DNA of 64,000 bases from Spirosoma fluviale (GCA_945901025.1 CAMDJW010000002.1:264004-328003); one strand, 5' to 3'. Shown: positions 1 to 10,433, counted from the first letter of the stretch. Numbers and translations are program-made. Notes: generated from the letters alone by a model not told the origin.

Positions 1-127
1 AGAAGAATTAAAAATCTCATTACTAGGGGTTCGAACCACAAAAATCGGTTAAATATATTTAATTTCGTAAGATATTTTTGGAAAATAAATTGGCCTTAAA
101 AATTCTACCCAAGATATTCATTGATCC

Positions 128-1678
128 ATGCAAGTCAAAAGTTACCCAATTGAAAGTCTGCAATCCTTCTCAAAACTGCTAATTGATTACTTAGCGGAGT
201 TTCCTGCGTTAGCTAAATTTTATGGAAATACTCCTCATTTGGAAAGTTTTGAAAGGCAAATAGCTGAAAAAAAATCAATTAGTCAATCAAATAGAATCAT
301 TTTACACGAGGTGATTAAGGGTCAATACAATGACCTTAGCCTTGAAGTGGAGATTGATTCTATATTAGATGAAAATACGTATACGGTTACCACTGGGCAC
401 CAATTAAATATTTTTACGGGGCCGCTGTATGTGATTTATAAAATCGTGTCTACGATCAATCTTGCGAAAAAATTAAAAGCAACATACCCGAAAGCTAATT
501 TCATTCCGGTCTATTGGATGGCCACGGAAGATCATGACTGGGATGAAATAAATCACTTCCATTGGTTAGGTAAAAAATTCGAAATTGACACTTCACAAAA
601 AGGTGCTGTAGGCCGATTTTCTTTATCGGAATTTGCGCCTTTTTTGAAAGAGATTCCATTCACAACATCAGCCTTTCAGGATGCCTATTCACAAGCAAAA
701 AACTTAAGCCAAGCGGTACGCCATTACATGCATGAATTGTTTGGAGACCAGGGTCTAATCTGTCTTGATGCAGATGATGCTAGATTGAAATCCATTTTTG
801 CGCCGATTGTTTTGGCTGATTTATTTGACCATTCGCATCTTGCGTCCGTGGAAAATGCAACCAAATCTTTAATCGAAATGGGGTATAAAACCCAGATTAA
901 TGCCAGAGAGATTAATTTATTTTATTTAATGGATGGGCTGCGTGAGCGCATTGAAAAAAGGGGAGAAATTTATCAAGTAGTCAATACTAGCACTACTTTT
1001 TCTGTTAAAGAATTACATGCAGAAGTAGCGGAATTTCCTGAAAGATTTAGTCCTAATGTTGTTTTAAGGCCCTTATATCAAGAAATGATTCTGCCAAATT
1101 TGGCCTATATTGGAGGTCCTGCAGAAGTTGGATATTGGCTCCAATTAAAAGGGATTTTTGACTTACATCAAGTGTCATTCCCTATTTTGTTGCCCCGTAA
1201 TTTTGCCATTATCGTGGACGAAAAACACCAACAAAAAATAAACAAATTAGGTATTGAACTAATCGATTTGTTTTTAGAAGATTTCGAATTAAAACGAAAA
1301 TTTGTAGCGAGTCAGAGTGCGCATGTGTTGGACTGTCAATCTGAATTAAACTTGTTAAGTCCGATTTTTAACGAATTGGCGAAACGAGTGAAATCAATAG
1401 ATTCTACTTTAGAGGCTAGTGCAAAAGCTGAGTATAAGCGAGTAGAAAATGGCCTTGAGCGGCTAGGGAAAAAGTTGAAAAGAGCAGAAGAAAGAAATCA
1501 TGAAACCTCGATTCGCCAATTAAGCCAATTAAAAACTGCGTTATTTCCGGAAGGTGAATGGCAGGAAAGGCATGAGAATTTTTTAAATTATTACATGGGG
1601 CATCCTGCTTTCATTCAACAATTACTAGACACATTTGATCCACTTCTTTTTGAGATGTACGCGATCAATTTGGATTAA
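128..1678 (+). CDS. bshC: Bacillithiol biosynthesis cysteine-adding enzyme BshC
   Basis: 516 aa ORF; TVTTGHQLNIFTGPLYVIYKI and PVYWMATEDHDWDEINHF are BshC-like signatures. Confidence 0.93.
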   Translation: MQVKSYPIESLQSFSKLLIDYLAEFPALAKFYGNTPHLESFERQIAEKKSISQSNRIILHEVIKGQYNDLSLEVEIDSILDENTYTVTTGHQLNIFTGPLYVIYKIVSTINLAKKLKATYPKANFIPVYWMATEDHDWDEINHFHWLGKKFEIDTSQKGAVGRFSLSEFAPFLKEIPFTTSAFQDAYSQAKNLSQAVRHYMHELFGDQGLICLDADDARLKSIFAPIVLADLFDHSHLASVENATKSLIEMGYKTQINAREINLFYLMDGLRERIEKRGEIYQVVNTSTTFSVKELHAEVAEFPERFSPNVVLRPLYQEMILPNLAYIGGPAEVGYWLQLKGIFDLHQVSFPILLPRNFAIIVDEKHQQKINKLGIELIDLFLEDFELKRKFVASQSAHVLDCQSELNLLSPIFNELAKRVKSIDSTLEASAKAEYKRVENGLERLGKKLKRAEERNHETSIRQLSQLKTALFPEGEWQERHENFLNYYMGHPAFIQQLLDTFDPLLFEMYAINLD

Positions 1679-1680
1679 AT

Positions 1681-2721
1681 ATGCCAGAAAAGTTAGATGT
1701 CATTTCGTTTTTGGCTGAAGCCAAGCAATATCCGCTCATCGATGTTCGGTCTCCGGCTGAATTTGAACGGGCACATATTCCAGGAGCGATATCATTTCCC
1801 ATATTCACCAATGAGGAACGCGCGCAGGTGGGAACCACCTACAAGCAACAAGGCAAAGACCAAGCCGTAGAATTAGGGTTGGAAATCGTGGGGCCACAAT
1901 TAGCGAAATGGGTAAAAAAGGCAAAAAAAATAGCCAAAGAAGGGGTTCTATTAGTCCATTGTTGGCGCGGGGGCATGCGTTCCGGCAGCATGGCCTGGCT
2001 CTTTGAAACCGCCGGATTAGAAGTAAAGGTGTTAGTTGGCGGCTATAAAGCCTATCGAAAAAACGTTTTAGCTGAATTAGAGAAGAAGATCCCTTTACTC
2101 GTTTTAGGAGGAAAAACTGGCAGTGGTAAAACGGAAATCTTGATTGAGATGAAGAGGAGAGGTGTACAGGTCATTGATTTGGAAGGAATTGCACATCATC
2201 GGGGTTCGGCCTTTGGGCATTTAGGTTTAGAGGAACAACCCAGTAGTGAACACTTTGAAAATCTGTTGTCTCATGAATTACAACAAATGGATTTTAAAAA
2301 ACCTATTTGGGTGGAAGATGAAAGTAGGCATATAGGCAAGGTGTTTATGACGGAATCATTTTATGACCGTTTGCGCGAATCCCCTTGTTTATTTTTAGAT
2401 ATAGACGCAAAATATCGACTTCCCCATTTGGTCCAAGTGTACGCACAATATCCAAAAGCTGATTTATTAAGGGCTTTGGAAAAGATAAAGAAGCGTTTGG
2501 GTGGTCAACATTTTCAAAGAGCTGTGGAATGCTTAGAAATAAATGATTTTAGTGAAGTGGCGGCTATTACGCTAAACTACTACGATAAGGCGTATCTACA
2601 TGGCTTAATGCAGCGGGATGACGCACAGATTAATAAGCTAGAAATTCATACGCTAGACACAAATTTGCAAGTAAATTCGGTTTTAGCCCATGATCTAGTT
2701 AATTTCAATTTTAATCCCTAA
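1681..2721 (+). CDS. mnmH: tRNA 2-selenouridine/geranyl-2-thiouridine synthase (rhodanese + P-loop)
   Basis: Rhodanese core LLVHCWRGGMRSGSMAW followed by P-loop LGGKTGSGKT; length typical of MnmH/SelU. Confidence 0.92.
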   Translation: MPEKLDVISFLAEAKQYPLIDVRSPAEFERAHIPGAISFPIFTNEERAQVGTTYKQQGKDQAVELGLEIVGPQLAKWVKKAKKIAKEGVLLVHCWRGGMRSGSMAWLFETAGLEVKVLVGGYKAYRKNVLAELEKKIPLLVLGGKTGSGKTEILIEMKRRGVQVIDLEGIAHHRGSAFGHLGLEEQPSSEHFENLLSHELQQMDFKKPIWVEDESRHIGKVFMTESFYDRLRESPCLFLDIDAKYRLPHLVQVYAQYPKADLLRALEKIKKRLGGQHFQRAVECLEINDFSEVAAITLNYYDKAYLHGLMQRDDAQINKLEIHTLDTNLQVNSVLAHDLVNFNFNP

Positions 2722-2725
2722 TTCT

Positions 2726-3529
2726 ATGCTGCCTGAATCTTTTATAACAAACATCTTAGAAAAGCATATTCATACCCGTGCATTTCCGGCTACATCTGAA
2801 ATCAAAAAGTTATTTACAAAAATTGTCTTAACGCTATTTCCTGAGCAGTCTAAAATGCATTTCAAAACAAAAGCAGAATTAAAGGCTGTGTTTGAAAGTT
2901 TAGAAACTGGATTAGAAAGTATTTTGCATTCGATGAAAGGGGAGTTAAAAGGATCTCCTGAAAAATTAGCCCAAGAATACTTCAGTAAAATACCGGAAAT
3001 CCATGCATTATTATTGACCGATGTAGAGGCCATGGTACAAGGCGACCCCGCTGCTAGCACAGATTATGAAGTAATTAGAACATATCCAGGGTTTTACGCC
3101 ATGGCTTTTTATAGGTTGGCCCATGGATTACACCAACTATCCATCCCGTTGATCCCCAGAATTTTAACCGAATATGCCCATTCAAAAACGGGAATCGATA
3201 TTCATCCGGGGGCCAAAATAGGTCGGTATTTTTTTATGGACCACGGAACAGGAATTGTGATCGGTGAAACATGTACGATTGGTGAGCGAGTGAAAATTTA
3301 TCAGGGAGTGACCTTGGGCGCACTTTCTGTCGACAAGCGAATGGCAGCGACTAAAAGACACCCAACCATCGAAGATGGAGTGGTTATCTATTCAGGCGCT
3401 ACTATTTTGGGAGGAGAAACCGTCGTAGGAAAAGAATCCATTATCGGTGGAAATGTTTGGCTGACCCATAGTGTTCCTGCACAAACTAAAATTTATCATC
3501 AGGCTAATTCAAAATTAATCAAAGGTTAA
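2726..3529 (+). CDS. cysE: Serine O-acetyltransferase (left-handed beta-helix)
   Basis: GIDIHPGAKIGRYFFMDHGTGIVIGETCTIGERVKIYQGVTLGALS, typical EpsC/CysE; followed by cysteine synthase. Confidence 0.92.
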   Translation: MLPESFITNILEKHIHTRAFPATSEIKKLFTKIVLTLFPEQSKMHFKTKAELKAVFESLETGLESILHSMKGELKGSPEKLAQEYFSKIPEIHALLLTDVEAMVQGDPAASTDYEVIRTYPGFYAMAFYRLAHGLHQLSIPLIPRILTEYAHSKTGIDIHPGAKIGRYFFMDHGTGIVIGETCTIGERVKIYQGVTLGALSVDKRMAATKRHPTIEDGVVIYSGATILGGETVVGKESIIGGNVWLTHSVPAQTKIYHQANSKLIKG

Positions 3530-3530
3530 A

Positions 3531-4406
3531 ATGAGCAACTTGTTAGATTTGGTTGGTAATACCCCGTTAGTGGCCCTCACACATTTGCATGATAATCCCA
3601 AAGTAAAAATTTTTGGGAAATTAGAAGGTGATAATCCTGGGGGTTCTGTCAAAGATCGTGCGGCTAAAAGCATGATTCAAGGGGCATTAGAGCGAGGAGA
3701 AATAAAGGCGGGGACTAAATTAATTGAAGCAACTTCAGGAAACACAGGCATCGCATTAGCCATGATTGCCCGTTTATATGGAATCGAAATTGAATTGGCC
3801 ATGCCATCCAATTCGACCAAAGAACGCGTTCTGACTATGGAGGCTTTTGGTGCCAAAGTAACCTTAACCGAAACCATCGAATCAGCTCGTGATTATGCCA
3901 TAGAAAAATCGAAATCTGGCGAATTTATTTTGCTGAATCAATTCGAAAATCCTGATAATTATTTAGCCCATTATAGAACCACGGGTCCTGAAATTTATCG
4001 AGATACCCAGGGAAAAATTACTCATTTTGTTAGCTCCATGGGAACTACGGGCACGATTATGGGGACTTCCATGTATTTAAAAGAACAAAACCCTGATATT
4101 CAAATCGTGGGTTGCCAACCGACTGAAGGATCTAAAATACCCGGAATAAGACGTTGGCCCATCGAATACCGACCCAAAATTTATGACCCTTCACGGGTGG
4201 ACCGAATTATGGATGTTTCCGAGCAGGATGCCATCGAAATGACTCGAAAACTAGCGAAAGTAGAAGGCGTTTTTGGAGGAATGAGTAGTGGAGGGGGGGT
4301 ATCAGCCAGCATACGCCTTGCCAATGAATTAGAAGAAGGTCTAATTGTTTGTATTATCTGTGATCGGGGAGATCGCTATTTATCCAGTGGATTATTTGGC
4401 GATTAA
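3531..4406 (+). CDS. cysM: Cysteine synthase B (PLP-dependent)
   Basis: NTPLVAL, GDNPGGSVKDRAA (PLP lysine), EATSGNTGIALAMIA. Confidence 0.93.
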   Translation: MSNLLDLVGNTPLVALTHLHDNPKVKIFGKLEGDNPGGSVKDRAAKSMIQGALERGEIKAGTKLIEATSGNTGIALAMIARLYGIEIELAMPSNSTKERVLTMEAFGAKVTLTETIESARDYAIEKSKSGEFILLNQFENPDNYLAHYRTTGPEIYRDTQGKITHFVSSMGTTGTIMGTSMYLKEQNPDIQIVGCQPTEGSKIPGIRRWPIEYRPKIYDPSRVDRIMDVSEQDAIEMTRKLAKVEGVFGGMSSGGGVSASIRLANELEEGLIVCIICDRGDRYLSSGLFGD

Positions 4407-4952
4407 TACGCCTAATATTTGATAGCTCGTGGGTTCCGCTAAAAAAAACTGCTGCATTCCTTCAATATAATACGTTTGAATCCGTCCCTCTGAAAAATTC
4501 ATAAAGAGCTTTTTCCGAGTTTCAAATAAAAAGTTTTTTTGAGAAATCTCAATTTCTACCTTGGTGGGGCGCTCATCAGGATCTAAATGAATAATCATTT
4601 TTTTGACTGGCAAACTTTCGTCCTTTTTCAAAGAATACCAATAAAATCCAGGCTCCGAAAGGTTATCGTAACTCTTTTCATAAGCTGGCTTATTAAGATC
4701 TGCTTCTAGATATAGCGCAAATTCCTTTTCCCAATCTAAATTTGAGACAATTTTTACTTCCTTTTTCCCATCAAGGACAACCGTCTTGTGAACCCTTTGA
4801 TTTGATTTGTCATACCCAATAATTTGCTGCTTTAAGAAAGCCGACCATGCAAAATAATTATTTTTTTGTACTGATTTCTCAGCACTGCCACAACCTAGGA
4901 GCAATCCAAAAACGAAAATAAAACTCGTTAAATTTTTCAGATAAATAATCAT
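4392..4952 (-). CDS. Hypothetical lipoprotein
   Basis: Signal peptide with lipobox-like LLGCG; no family recognised. Confidence 0.7.
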   Translation of the reverse strand: MIIYLKNLTSFIFVFGLLLGCGSAEKSVQKNNYFAWSAFLKQQIIGYDKSNQRVHKTVVLDGKKEVKIVSNLDWEKEFALYLEADLNKPAYEKSYDNLSEPGFYWYSLKKDESLPVKKMIIHLDPDERPTKVEIEISQKNFLFETRKKLFMNFSEGRIQTYYIEGMQQFFLAEPTSYQILGVLIAK

Positions 4953-4985
4953 TATTCAAAGGTACGCATATTAAGCAAACGAATA

Positions 4986-5016
4986 AAAATCCTTGGAGAT
5001 TAAGTCCAAGGATTTT
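4986..5016 (-). terminator. Intrinsic terminator downstream of XRE gene
   Basis: AAAATCCTTGGA-GATTAAG-TCCAAGGATTTT, 12-bp perfect stem; T-run follows on the minus strand. Confidence 0.7.
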
Positions 5017-5021
5017 AATGG

Positions 5022-5228
5022 TCAACCGCCAATCATTTCTTCAATAGGTATACTTAAAACTCGAGTTAATGAAAAAATCTTTTGAACGTTTGGGTAATGT
5101 TTTCCTGACTCCCAATAATTGTAAGCGCTTTGGCTTACCCCAACGGCCTGTGCCACTTCTCGTTGGGTCAGCCGTTTTACCCGTCGAGATTTAATTAAAA
5201 GGACAGAGAAATTCAATTTTGTTTTCAT
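5022..5228 (-). CDS. Helix-turn-helix (XRE) transcriptional regulator
   Basis: LTQREVAQAVGVSQSAYNYWESGKHYPNVQKI; ORF track starts at 5303 but MKTKLNFSVLL at 5228 is the more plausible start. Confidence 0.8.
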   Translation of the reverse strand: MKTKLNFSVLLIKSRRVKRLTQREVAQAVGVSQSAYNYWESGKHYPNVQKIFSLTRVLSIPIEEMIGG

Positions 5229-5417
5229 AGTGTTAGGCGTTTTTGGGTTAGAATATATACCTATTTCAAATATGTTACCCAGATTACCTATTAAATTGTA
5301 CAATAATATGAATTTTAATAACTATACTGATTTTCATTTTGCCTATAACGCATTTTAATATCCTGTAAGTTGATACATGTCATTTAACGACATATTTGAA
5401 TTTAAATAATTACAAAA

Positions 5418-5444
5418 AAAGGAGTAGAATAAATTCCACTCCTT
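5418..5444 (-). terminator. Intrinsic terminator after amidohydrolase remnant
   Basis: AAAGGAGTAGAAT-AA-ATTCCACTCCTTT, near-perfect stem, T7 on the minus strand side. Confidence 0.7.
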
Positions 5445-5464
5445 TCATTTTTGACCTAATTTTT

Positions 5465-6021
5465 TTACTCAATCGAATATTTATACTTATATCTTTCAAA
5501 CAATTGGCTATGCTTATTATCCAAGTTTATCGCTCGGCCTTGAATAAAAGCATGCGTTACGGTGCTTGATTTAATATCTAAAATATCGCCATTCGATATA
5601 ACGATGTTGGCATCTTTCCCATTTTCAAGACTTGGTTCCATGAATAAGGCCCCTTGGTATTAGAAAGCATTTGTGAAGGCGACCGATAAGTAGTCATAGA
5701 AGGCTGCACTTGGCTCATCCCGTAATCGCTGTATATATCGATAAAGGAAGGATAAATCGATTTCCCTTTGCAATCGATCACGATGGCGTCTTTGGGTATA
5801 GGCAAATTAACCCCTACAGCTTCAATTTTCCCTTGTTTGATAATTAGGGTAGCTGAGTTGAGGATTGTTTTGGCGTCTTTATAAATTTTTGCGTTTGTAA
5901 AAGCGTAGTATCCAGACCGTGGGGTGGCCACATCGTTAGCGGGATACGTGGTTTGGGCGAAGACCGGACTAACGAATAGCCATAGAATAAGGGATAACCC
6001 ACCGAAGGATTTTAATTTCAT
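5465..6021 (-). pseudogene. Amidohydrolase remnant: N-terminus joined out of frame to C-terminus, catalytic core missing
   Basis: N-terminal signal peptide plus ...YYAFTNAKIYKDAKTILNSATLIIKQGKIEAVG (5578-6021); a different minus frame 5465-~5650 encodes SLENGKDANIVISNGDILDIKSSTVTHAFIQGRAINLDNKHSQLFERYKYKYSIE*. Confidence 0.8.
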
Positions 6022-6051
6022 TTTTCGTTTGCTGATTGATTTAATTTAAAA

Positions 6052-7401
6052 TTATTTAAGTAATTGTACTTCTGTTTTGCCGTAATAGTTAGCGATGCAT
6101 TTACACCAAAGATGCTTTGGGTCAGTGGATAATTCTTCCATGAAAAACATGGTATTTTTATTTTGAATGGGGGAAATTACAACTTGTTTATTCTTTGATT
6201 TAAGTATCAGATCAAACCTTTTTGCATTTTCATTGGCGTATTTTTTAGCTTTATCAAAACCCCATTCATCATAAAATTTTTTTGAGTTTTGATTAAAAAA
6301 CAAGAGCGTTAAAAATACAACTAATAATGAAATTTGAGAAATAGCTAGGCTTGCAGGATTTATGTGGCCTACCTTGTATTTAATCCAAACAATAAGATAT
6401 CCAAACCCCAAAATCAAATACATCAAGATTAAACTCTGAATTCGATCAGGAATAAAATCTTCGCCTAGCGCTAAAGCCATGGGAACAAAAGCTAAAAAAT
6501 AGCTCACGAGGAACAAGATTAAAAGACCTATGATTTCCTTAAATGACAGAAGATATTGTTTTTTTGGCTTATCAATAGTAAAGAACAAAAGCAAGTTGAA
6601 AACCCAAATCAGCGGTGATTTAACATAAATTTTAAGTAACATACCAAAATTCAACATAGACTCTGTAAGGCCTTTCATGTAATCAATATGTTTAGGGGCA
6701 CGGACTTTATTTCCGGGGGAAAGGAAGACTAGTCCTATGGAAATGCCCCAAATGATGAAAAATAAAATAGTCTCCAATTTGATTTTTCTCTGTTTCCAAG
6801 CTGTATATAATTGGAATGGCCAGAAAATTCCTGAAAACATGATCATCGAAATTTCGCTTGACCCAATCAAACAAAAAATGATGCAAGAAAGCAAAGTGAT
6901 TCTTAATATGGGCTTAGAGCAATAGAAATATACGTTGACAAATAATAGAACTAAATGAAAAGATAAGTAGTAATAATGGCCTGAGAACCAATAAAATAAT
7001 TGGAAAAGGCCTGGTATTGTATACCAACAAACGGCTTGGCTGACAAATGAAAGAATCCAGAGATTAGGATTATTGTGCGGGATTTGGAATACATTTTTTA
7101 GAAAATAATAGCCATTAGCAAAGCCAATTACAATTAAGGCGATCGTTCCCCACTTAAAATGTTCAAAGGAAGTACTGAAAACTAAGGGATTAAAATGAAG
7201 GAGAAGATCGGCGAAATAACGCCCGCTCCAACCCACATAATAATGGTAGGTGCCCAAAAATATTCCATATTCCCTGCCCATCCAGCCGAAGCAAAAGTCA
7301 TCAGTGATGCTGGGTTGATTATAAAATGATAGGGAAATTAATAGGAATGCCATAAATCCCCACACTAATAAGCTAAGAAATAAAGGGATTTTTGAGAACA
7401 T
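6052..7401 (-). CDS. Multi-pass membrane protein, DUF6056/GT-C-like
   Basis: 449 aa, many TM segments; N-terminal SITDDFCFGWMGREYG...WSGRYFADL resembles DUF6056-type proteins. Confidence 0.7.
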   Translation of the reverse strand: MFSKIPLFLSLLVWGFMAFLLISLSFYNQPSITDDFCFGWMGREYGIFLGTYHYYVGWSGRYFADLLLHFNPLVFSTSFEHFKWGTIALIVIGFANGYYFLKNVFQIPHNNPNLWILSFVSQAVCWYTIPGLFQLFYWFSGHYYYLSFHLVLLFVNVYFYCSKPILRITLLSCIIFCLIGSSEISMIMFSGIFWPFQLYTAWKQRKIKLETILFFIIWGISIGLVFLSPGNKVRAPKHIDYMKGLTESMLNFGMLLKIYVKSPLIWVFNLLLFFTIDKPKKQYLLSFKEIIGLLILFLVSYFLAFVPMALALGEDFIPDRIQSLILMYLILGFGYLIVWIKYKVGHINPASLAISQISLLVVFLTLLFFNQNSKKFYDEWGFDKAKKYANENAKRFDLILKSKNKQVVISPIQNKNTMFFMEELSTDPKHLWCKCIANYYGKTEVQLLK

Positions 7402-7419
7402 GGTTTTATCGCAGACTCA

Positions 7420-8145
7420 TTAAAAAATGACTCTATTTTTTCGTAAGTATTGCGTGAAAAATAAATAGGCTATGTATAAAAATCGATTTTTAGCTCGTTT
7501 TATTTCGCTAGAAATATTTCTTTTTCTTGCTTCAGCTATGCGGCAAGTCACTTGAGTTTCTATCCATTGAGCAGATGAGTTTAGTAATTTCCCCGTATGA
7601 TCTAATGAATAATTCATGTACCTAGCGTCTAATTTTAGCGATTGAAGCAACGGGGTTTTGACTAATTTAAATGCGCAAGAGAAATCATGAAGTTGGGAAT
7701 TAAAGATAGAGTTACAAAGTTGATTAGAAACCTTTTGCCCAAAGCGATTAAACTCATTATCATATTTACGATTCCGGTGAGTAAAAACAATATCCGCATC
7801 TTGGCTGCCTAATGCTAAAAGCATTTGATTCACGTTATCGATGGGAAATTGGCCATCCGAATCGGTGATTAAAGTCCAGTCGTATTGGGCCTGTGAAATG
7901 GCTTTTTGAAATGAAAATCCCGGCCCTTCATTTTGCTCATTTCGTAAAATAGTAACTCGTTGGTTTCCTAAAAAGGAATCTCGGACCGATTCGTATTGGT
8001 GTAAATCACTATGGTCATCACAAATGATTACTTCTCCTGCTGATATATCAGGATGTTGATCGAAAAACGCAAGCCATTCGTTTGCCAACTGGATTATTCC
8101 GGGGCATTCGTTAAAGGCTGCGGTGACGATGCTGATGGATTTCAT
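7420..8145 (-). CDS. Glycosyltransferase family 2
   Basis: ISIVTAAFNE...EVIICDDHSD...WTLITDSDGQFP (GT-A with DSD). Confidence 0.9.
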   Translation of the reverse strand: MKSISIVTAAFNECPGIIQLANEWLAFFDQHPDISAGEVIICDDHSDLHQYESVRDSFLGNQRVTILRNEQNEGPGFSFQKAISQAQYDWTLITDSDGQFPIDNVNQMLLALGSQDADIVFTHRNRKYDNEFNRFGQKVSNQLCNSIFNSQLHDFSCAFKLVKTPLLQSLKLDARYMNYSLDHTGKLLNSSAQWIETQVTCRIAEARKRNISSEIKRAKNRFLYIAYLFFTQYLRKNRVIF

Positions 8146-9029
8146 ACTTCGATGAGTTGGCTTATTCCTTGTTCAAGCGATATTTCAGGATTCCAATCTA
8201 AGTATTTTTGCGCTTTTGATATATCGGCTAATGTTTCTTCAGCGTCCCCAGATCTCCTTTCGGTATGGTAATTCTCGATCGGGAAGAAATTCGCTAGTTC
8301 TTTAATGGAATAATTGATGCCCGAACCGATGTTAAAAATTTCTCCTACAGTCTCGGAATTCATTGCGGCCACATTCGCTTTGACGATATCTAATACATGA
8401 ATAAAATCTCGCCTTTGTTCGCCGGAACCATGAATTTCAAGCTTTTCTCCTTTTTTAAATCGATCTATAAAAATCCCGAGTACGAGTGCATACGCCCCGG
8501 TGGCTGGCTGGCCCGGTCCATACACATTAAAGTACCTCAAAATATTGCACTTAAGGCCAAAATTTCGATAAAACTGCTGCACATACAATTCGCCGACATG
8601 CTTGGTAAGGCCATAAAAATTCAAGAAATCACCTGGATCTCCTTCTTTTTGAACCCCCATTTTATTTCCATAAAAGGTTGACGAACCTGAATACACAATG
8701 CGTTTAACTCCATTTTTTTTACACGCTTGCAAGATATTTAAAGTCCCTAAAGCATTGCTTTCATGACATTGTTCAGGCATATCGAAAGACGGACCACTTC
8801 TGGAAAAGGCCGCCATGTGAAAAACACCATCGATATTTTTAGTTACCTCTAGGCACAAATTGCTGTCTTCAATTTTACCAATAATCAATTTTGCTTTTGG
8901 ATTAATTTTTGTAGGATCGCCAAAAGACATATCGTCCAAAATGCTCACTTGATGACCTAAAGAAATCAGGTAATTACACAAATGAGTCCCAATAAATCCG
9001 GCGCCGCCGGTCACTAAATAATGCATCAT
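8142..9029 (-). CDS. NAD-dependent epimerase/dehydratase (extended SDR)
   Basis: YLVTGGAGFIGTHLCNYL; YGLTKHVGE (YxxxK); overlaps next gene by 4 nt. Confidence 0.92.
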   Translation of the reverse strand: MMHYLVTGGAGFIGTHLCNYLISLGHQVSILDDMSFGDPTKINPKAKLIIGKIEDSNLCLEVTKNIDGVFHMAAFSRSGPSFDMPEQCHESNALGTLNILQACKKNGVKRIVYSGSSTFYGNKMGVQKEGDPGDFLNFYGLTKHVGELYVQQFYRNFGLKCNILRYFNVYGPGQPATGAYALVLGIFIDRFKKGEKLEIHGSGEQRRDFIHVLDIVKANVAAMNSETVGEIFNIGSGINYSIKELANFFPIENYHTERRSGDAEETLADISKAQKYLDWNPEISLEQGISQLIEV

Positions 9030-9069
9030 ATATGGTTAATCGACAAATTTACAATTTATCCCTAGATCC

Positions 9070-9816
9070 TTAACGGATTTGATCTTTTTGGTTTAAAAAT
9101 AAATTAGCTTCATTAAGTTCCTCTGGGGTATTTATTCCAATAGACTTATAATAAGGCTGATCTAGGCGCCAAAAAATTTCAGTTTTTTGCTGAATGGTTT
9201 CAAAAAATTTAACAAAATTTCGTTCGCCGGTAACTTTCCCAAAGGGCGCATTCAATTTATACACTGGCCATGCGGACTCAATTGACCCGCGGGTAAAGGC
9301 AAAAATCCCCATATCTTTAAATCCAAACGCATCACATTTTTCACCTTCCCTACTCTCCCAAACAGCTAATGGGGAACCTAATTTAAACTGAACATAGGGA
9401 GAAGAAACCCAGACCAGAGGGACTGAAACTTCGTATTTATTCAGATCTGAAAACAAGGTTTGATGCAATTCGGCATCACAAAACGGTTGATCTCCCCATT
9501 GCACAATCACTTGAAAATCTTCAGGACGATTGAACAAGGATTCAAATAATTGATTCATTGCATCAAACATTCCAGTGGCAGATTCTTGTACCCAAACATG
9601 TATGTTTTTGGGTGCGGAAGAGGCGATATGAAGGTCGAAATATTCCTTTCCAGCGGGACTTAAGAGTAAAATCATTTCGTCGACATGGGAAGTGCCCTGC
9701 TCCACAATCAAATCAAAAATAGATTTAGACTGATAAATGGCTGTAAAAATTTTGGGCAAATCGCTATGAAGGCGACTTCCTTTACCGGCGGCTGGAATTA
9801 CAATGAACTTTTTCAT
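9070..9816 (-). CDS. NTP-transferase (sugar nucleotidyltransferase-like)
   Basis: IPAAGKGSRLHSDLPK signature; QWGDQPFCDAEL. Confidence 0.85.
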   Translation of the reverse strand: MKKFIVIPAAGKGSRLHSDLPKIFTAIYQSKSIFDLIVEQGTSHVDEMILLLSPAGKEYFDLHIASSAPKNIHVWVQESATGMFDAMNQLFESLFNRPEDFQVIVQWGDQPFCDAELHQTLFSDLNKYEVSVPLVWVSSPYVQFKLGSPLAVWESREGEKCDAFGFKDMGIFAFTRGSIESAWPVYKLNAPFGKVTGERNFVKFFETIQQKTEIFWRLDQPYYKSIGINTPEELNEANLFLNQKDQIR

Positions 9817-10433
9817 CCTTGGGCAATTAAATATTTCAAATATTCATTTATTTCAGGAAAATACAAATCTGATTTTTTAGCAATTAGTGGATTATGAACT
9901 CCAACGGCTAATATACCTGCATTTTTCAAACTTTCGATTCCTTGTATTGAGTCTTCGATTCCATGCACTGAACCTGAGATATTGAATTTTGAAATACATG
10001 TTAAAAAAGGTTCAGGATCTGGTTTGGATTTTTTATAATCGTCGGCGGCAATAATTCCGTCAAAAAACCCAGCAATTTGATGCACATTAAGTAATAGGTC
10101 GATGGAGAGCCGATTTCCTCCCGTCACAATAAATACTCGATTCCCTGCACTTTTCAAATTCCGGATAAGGTCAAAATCGACCAAGGCTTTTATGGAATTT
10201 AGGTCGGCCTGATAGGTTTGGGATTTATATGAAGCCAGTTTTTTCACCATGGCCTCATCATCGGAATAATTGGCAAACACGTCTTTGGTTTTAATTCCCT
10301 TCAATGATTCATAAGGAGGGCATTCCCCTAACTCAAAAGTCAAAAAAGTCTTTTGAAAAGCTAATTCGTGCGCTGAATCAGTGTCAAAAAGAGTTCCATC
10401 AAAATCAAAAAGTAGATTATACATAGAGCCCAA
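9813..10433 (-). CDS. HAD family hydrolase (beta-phosphoglucomutase-like)
   Basis: LLFDFDGTLFDTDSAHE; VTGGNR; KSKPDPEPFL; GIEDSIQGIESLKNAG. Confidence 0.92.
   Translation of the reverse strand: MGSMYNLLFDFDGTLFDTDSAHELAFQKTFLTFELGECPPYESLKGIKTKDVFANYSDDEAMVKKLASYKSQTYQADLNSIKALVDFDLIRNLKSAGNRVFIVTGGNRLSIDLLLNVHQIAGFFDGIIAADDYKKSKPDPEPFLTCISKFNISGSVHGIEDSIQGIESLKNAGILAVGVHNPLIAKKSDLYFPEINEYLKYLIAQG

Noticed and set aside
25-60. tRNA T-arm-like GGGGTTCGAACC near the left edge
   Set aside because: Flanks do not form a T-stem on either strand and no acceptor stem/CCA or anticodon arm could be built from the visible sequence.
2770-3060. 96-aa minus-strand ORF
   Set aside because: Antisense to cysE; no independent support.
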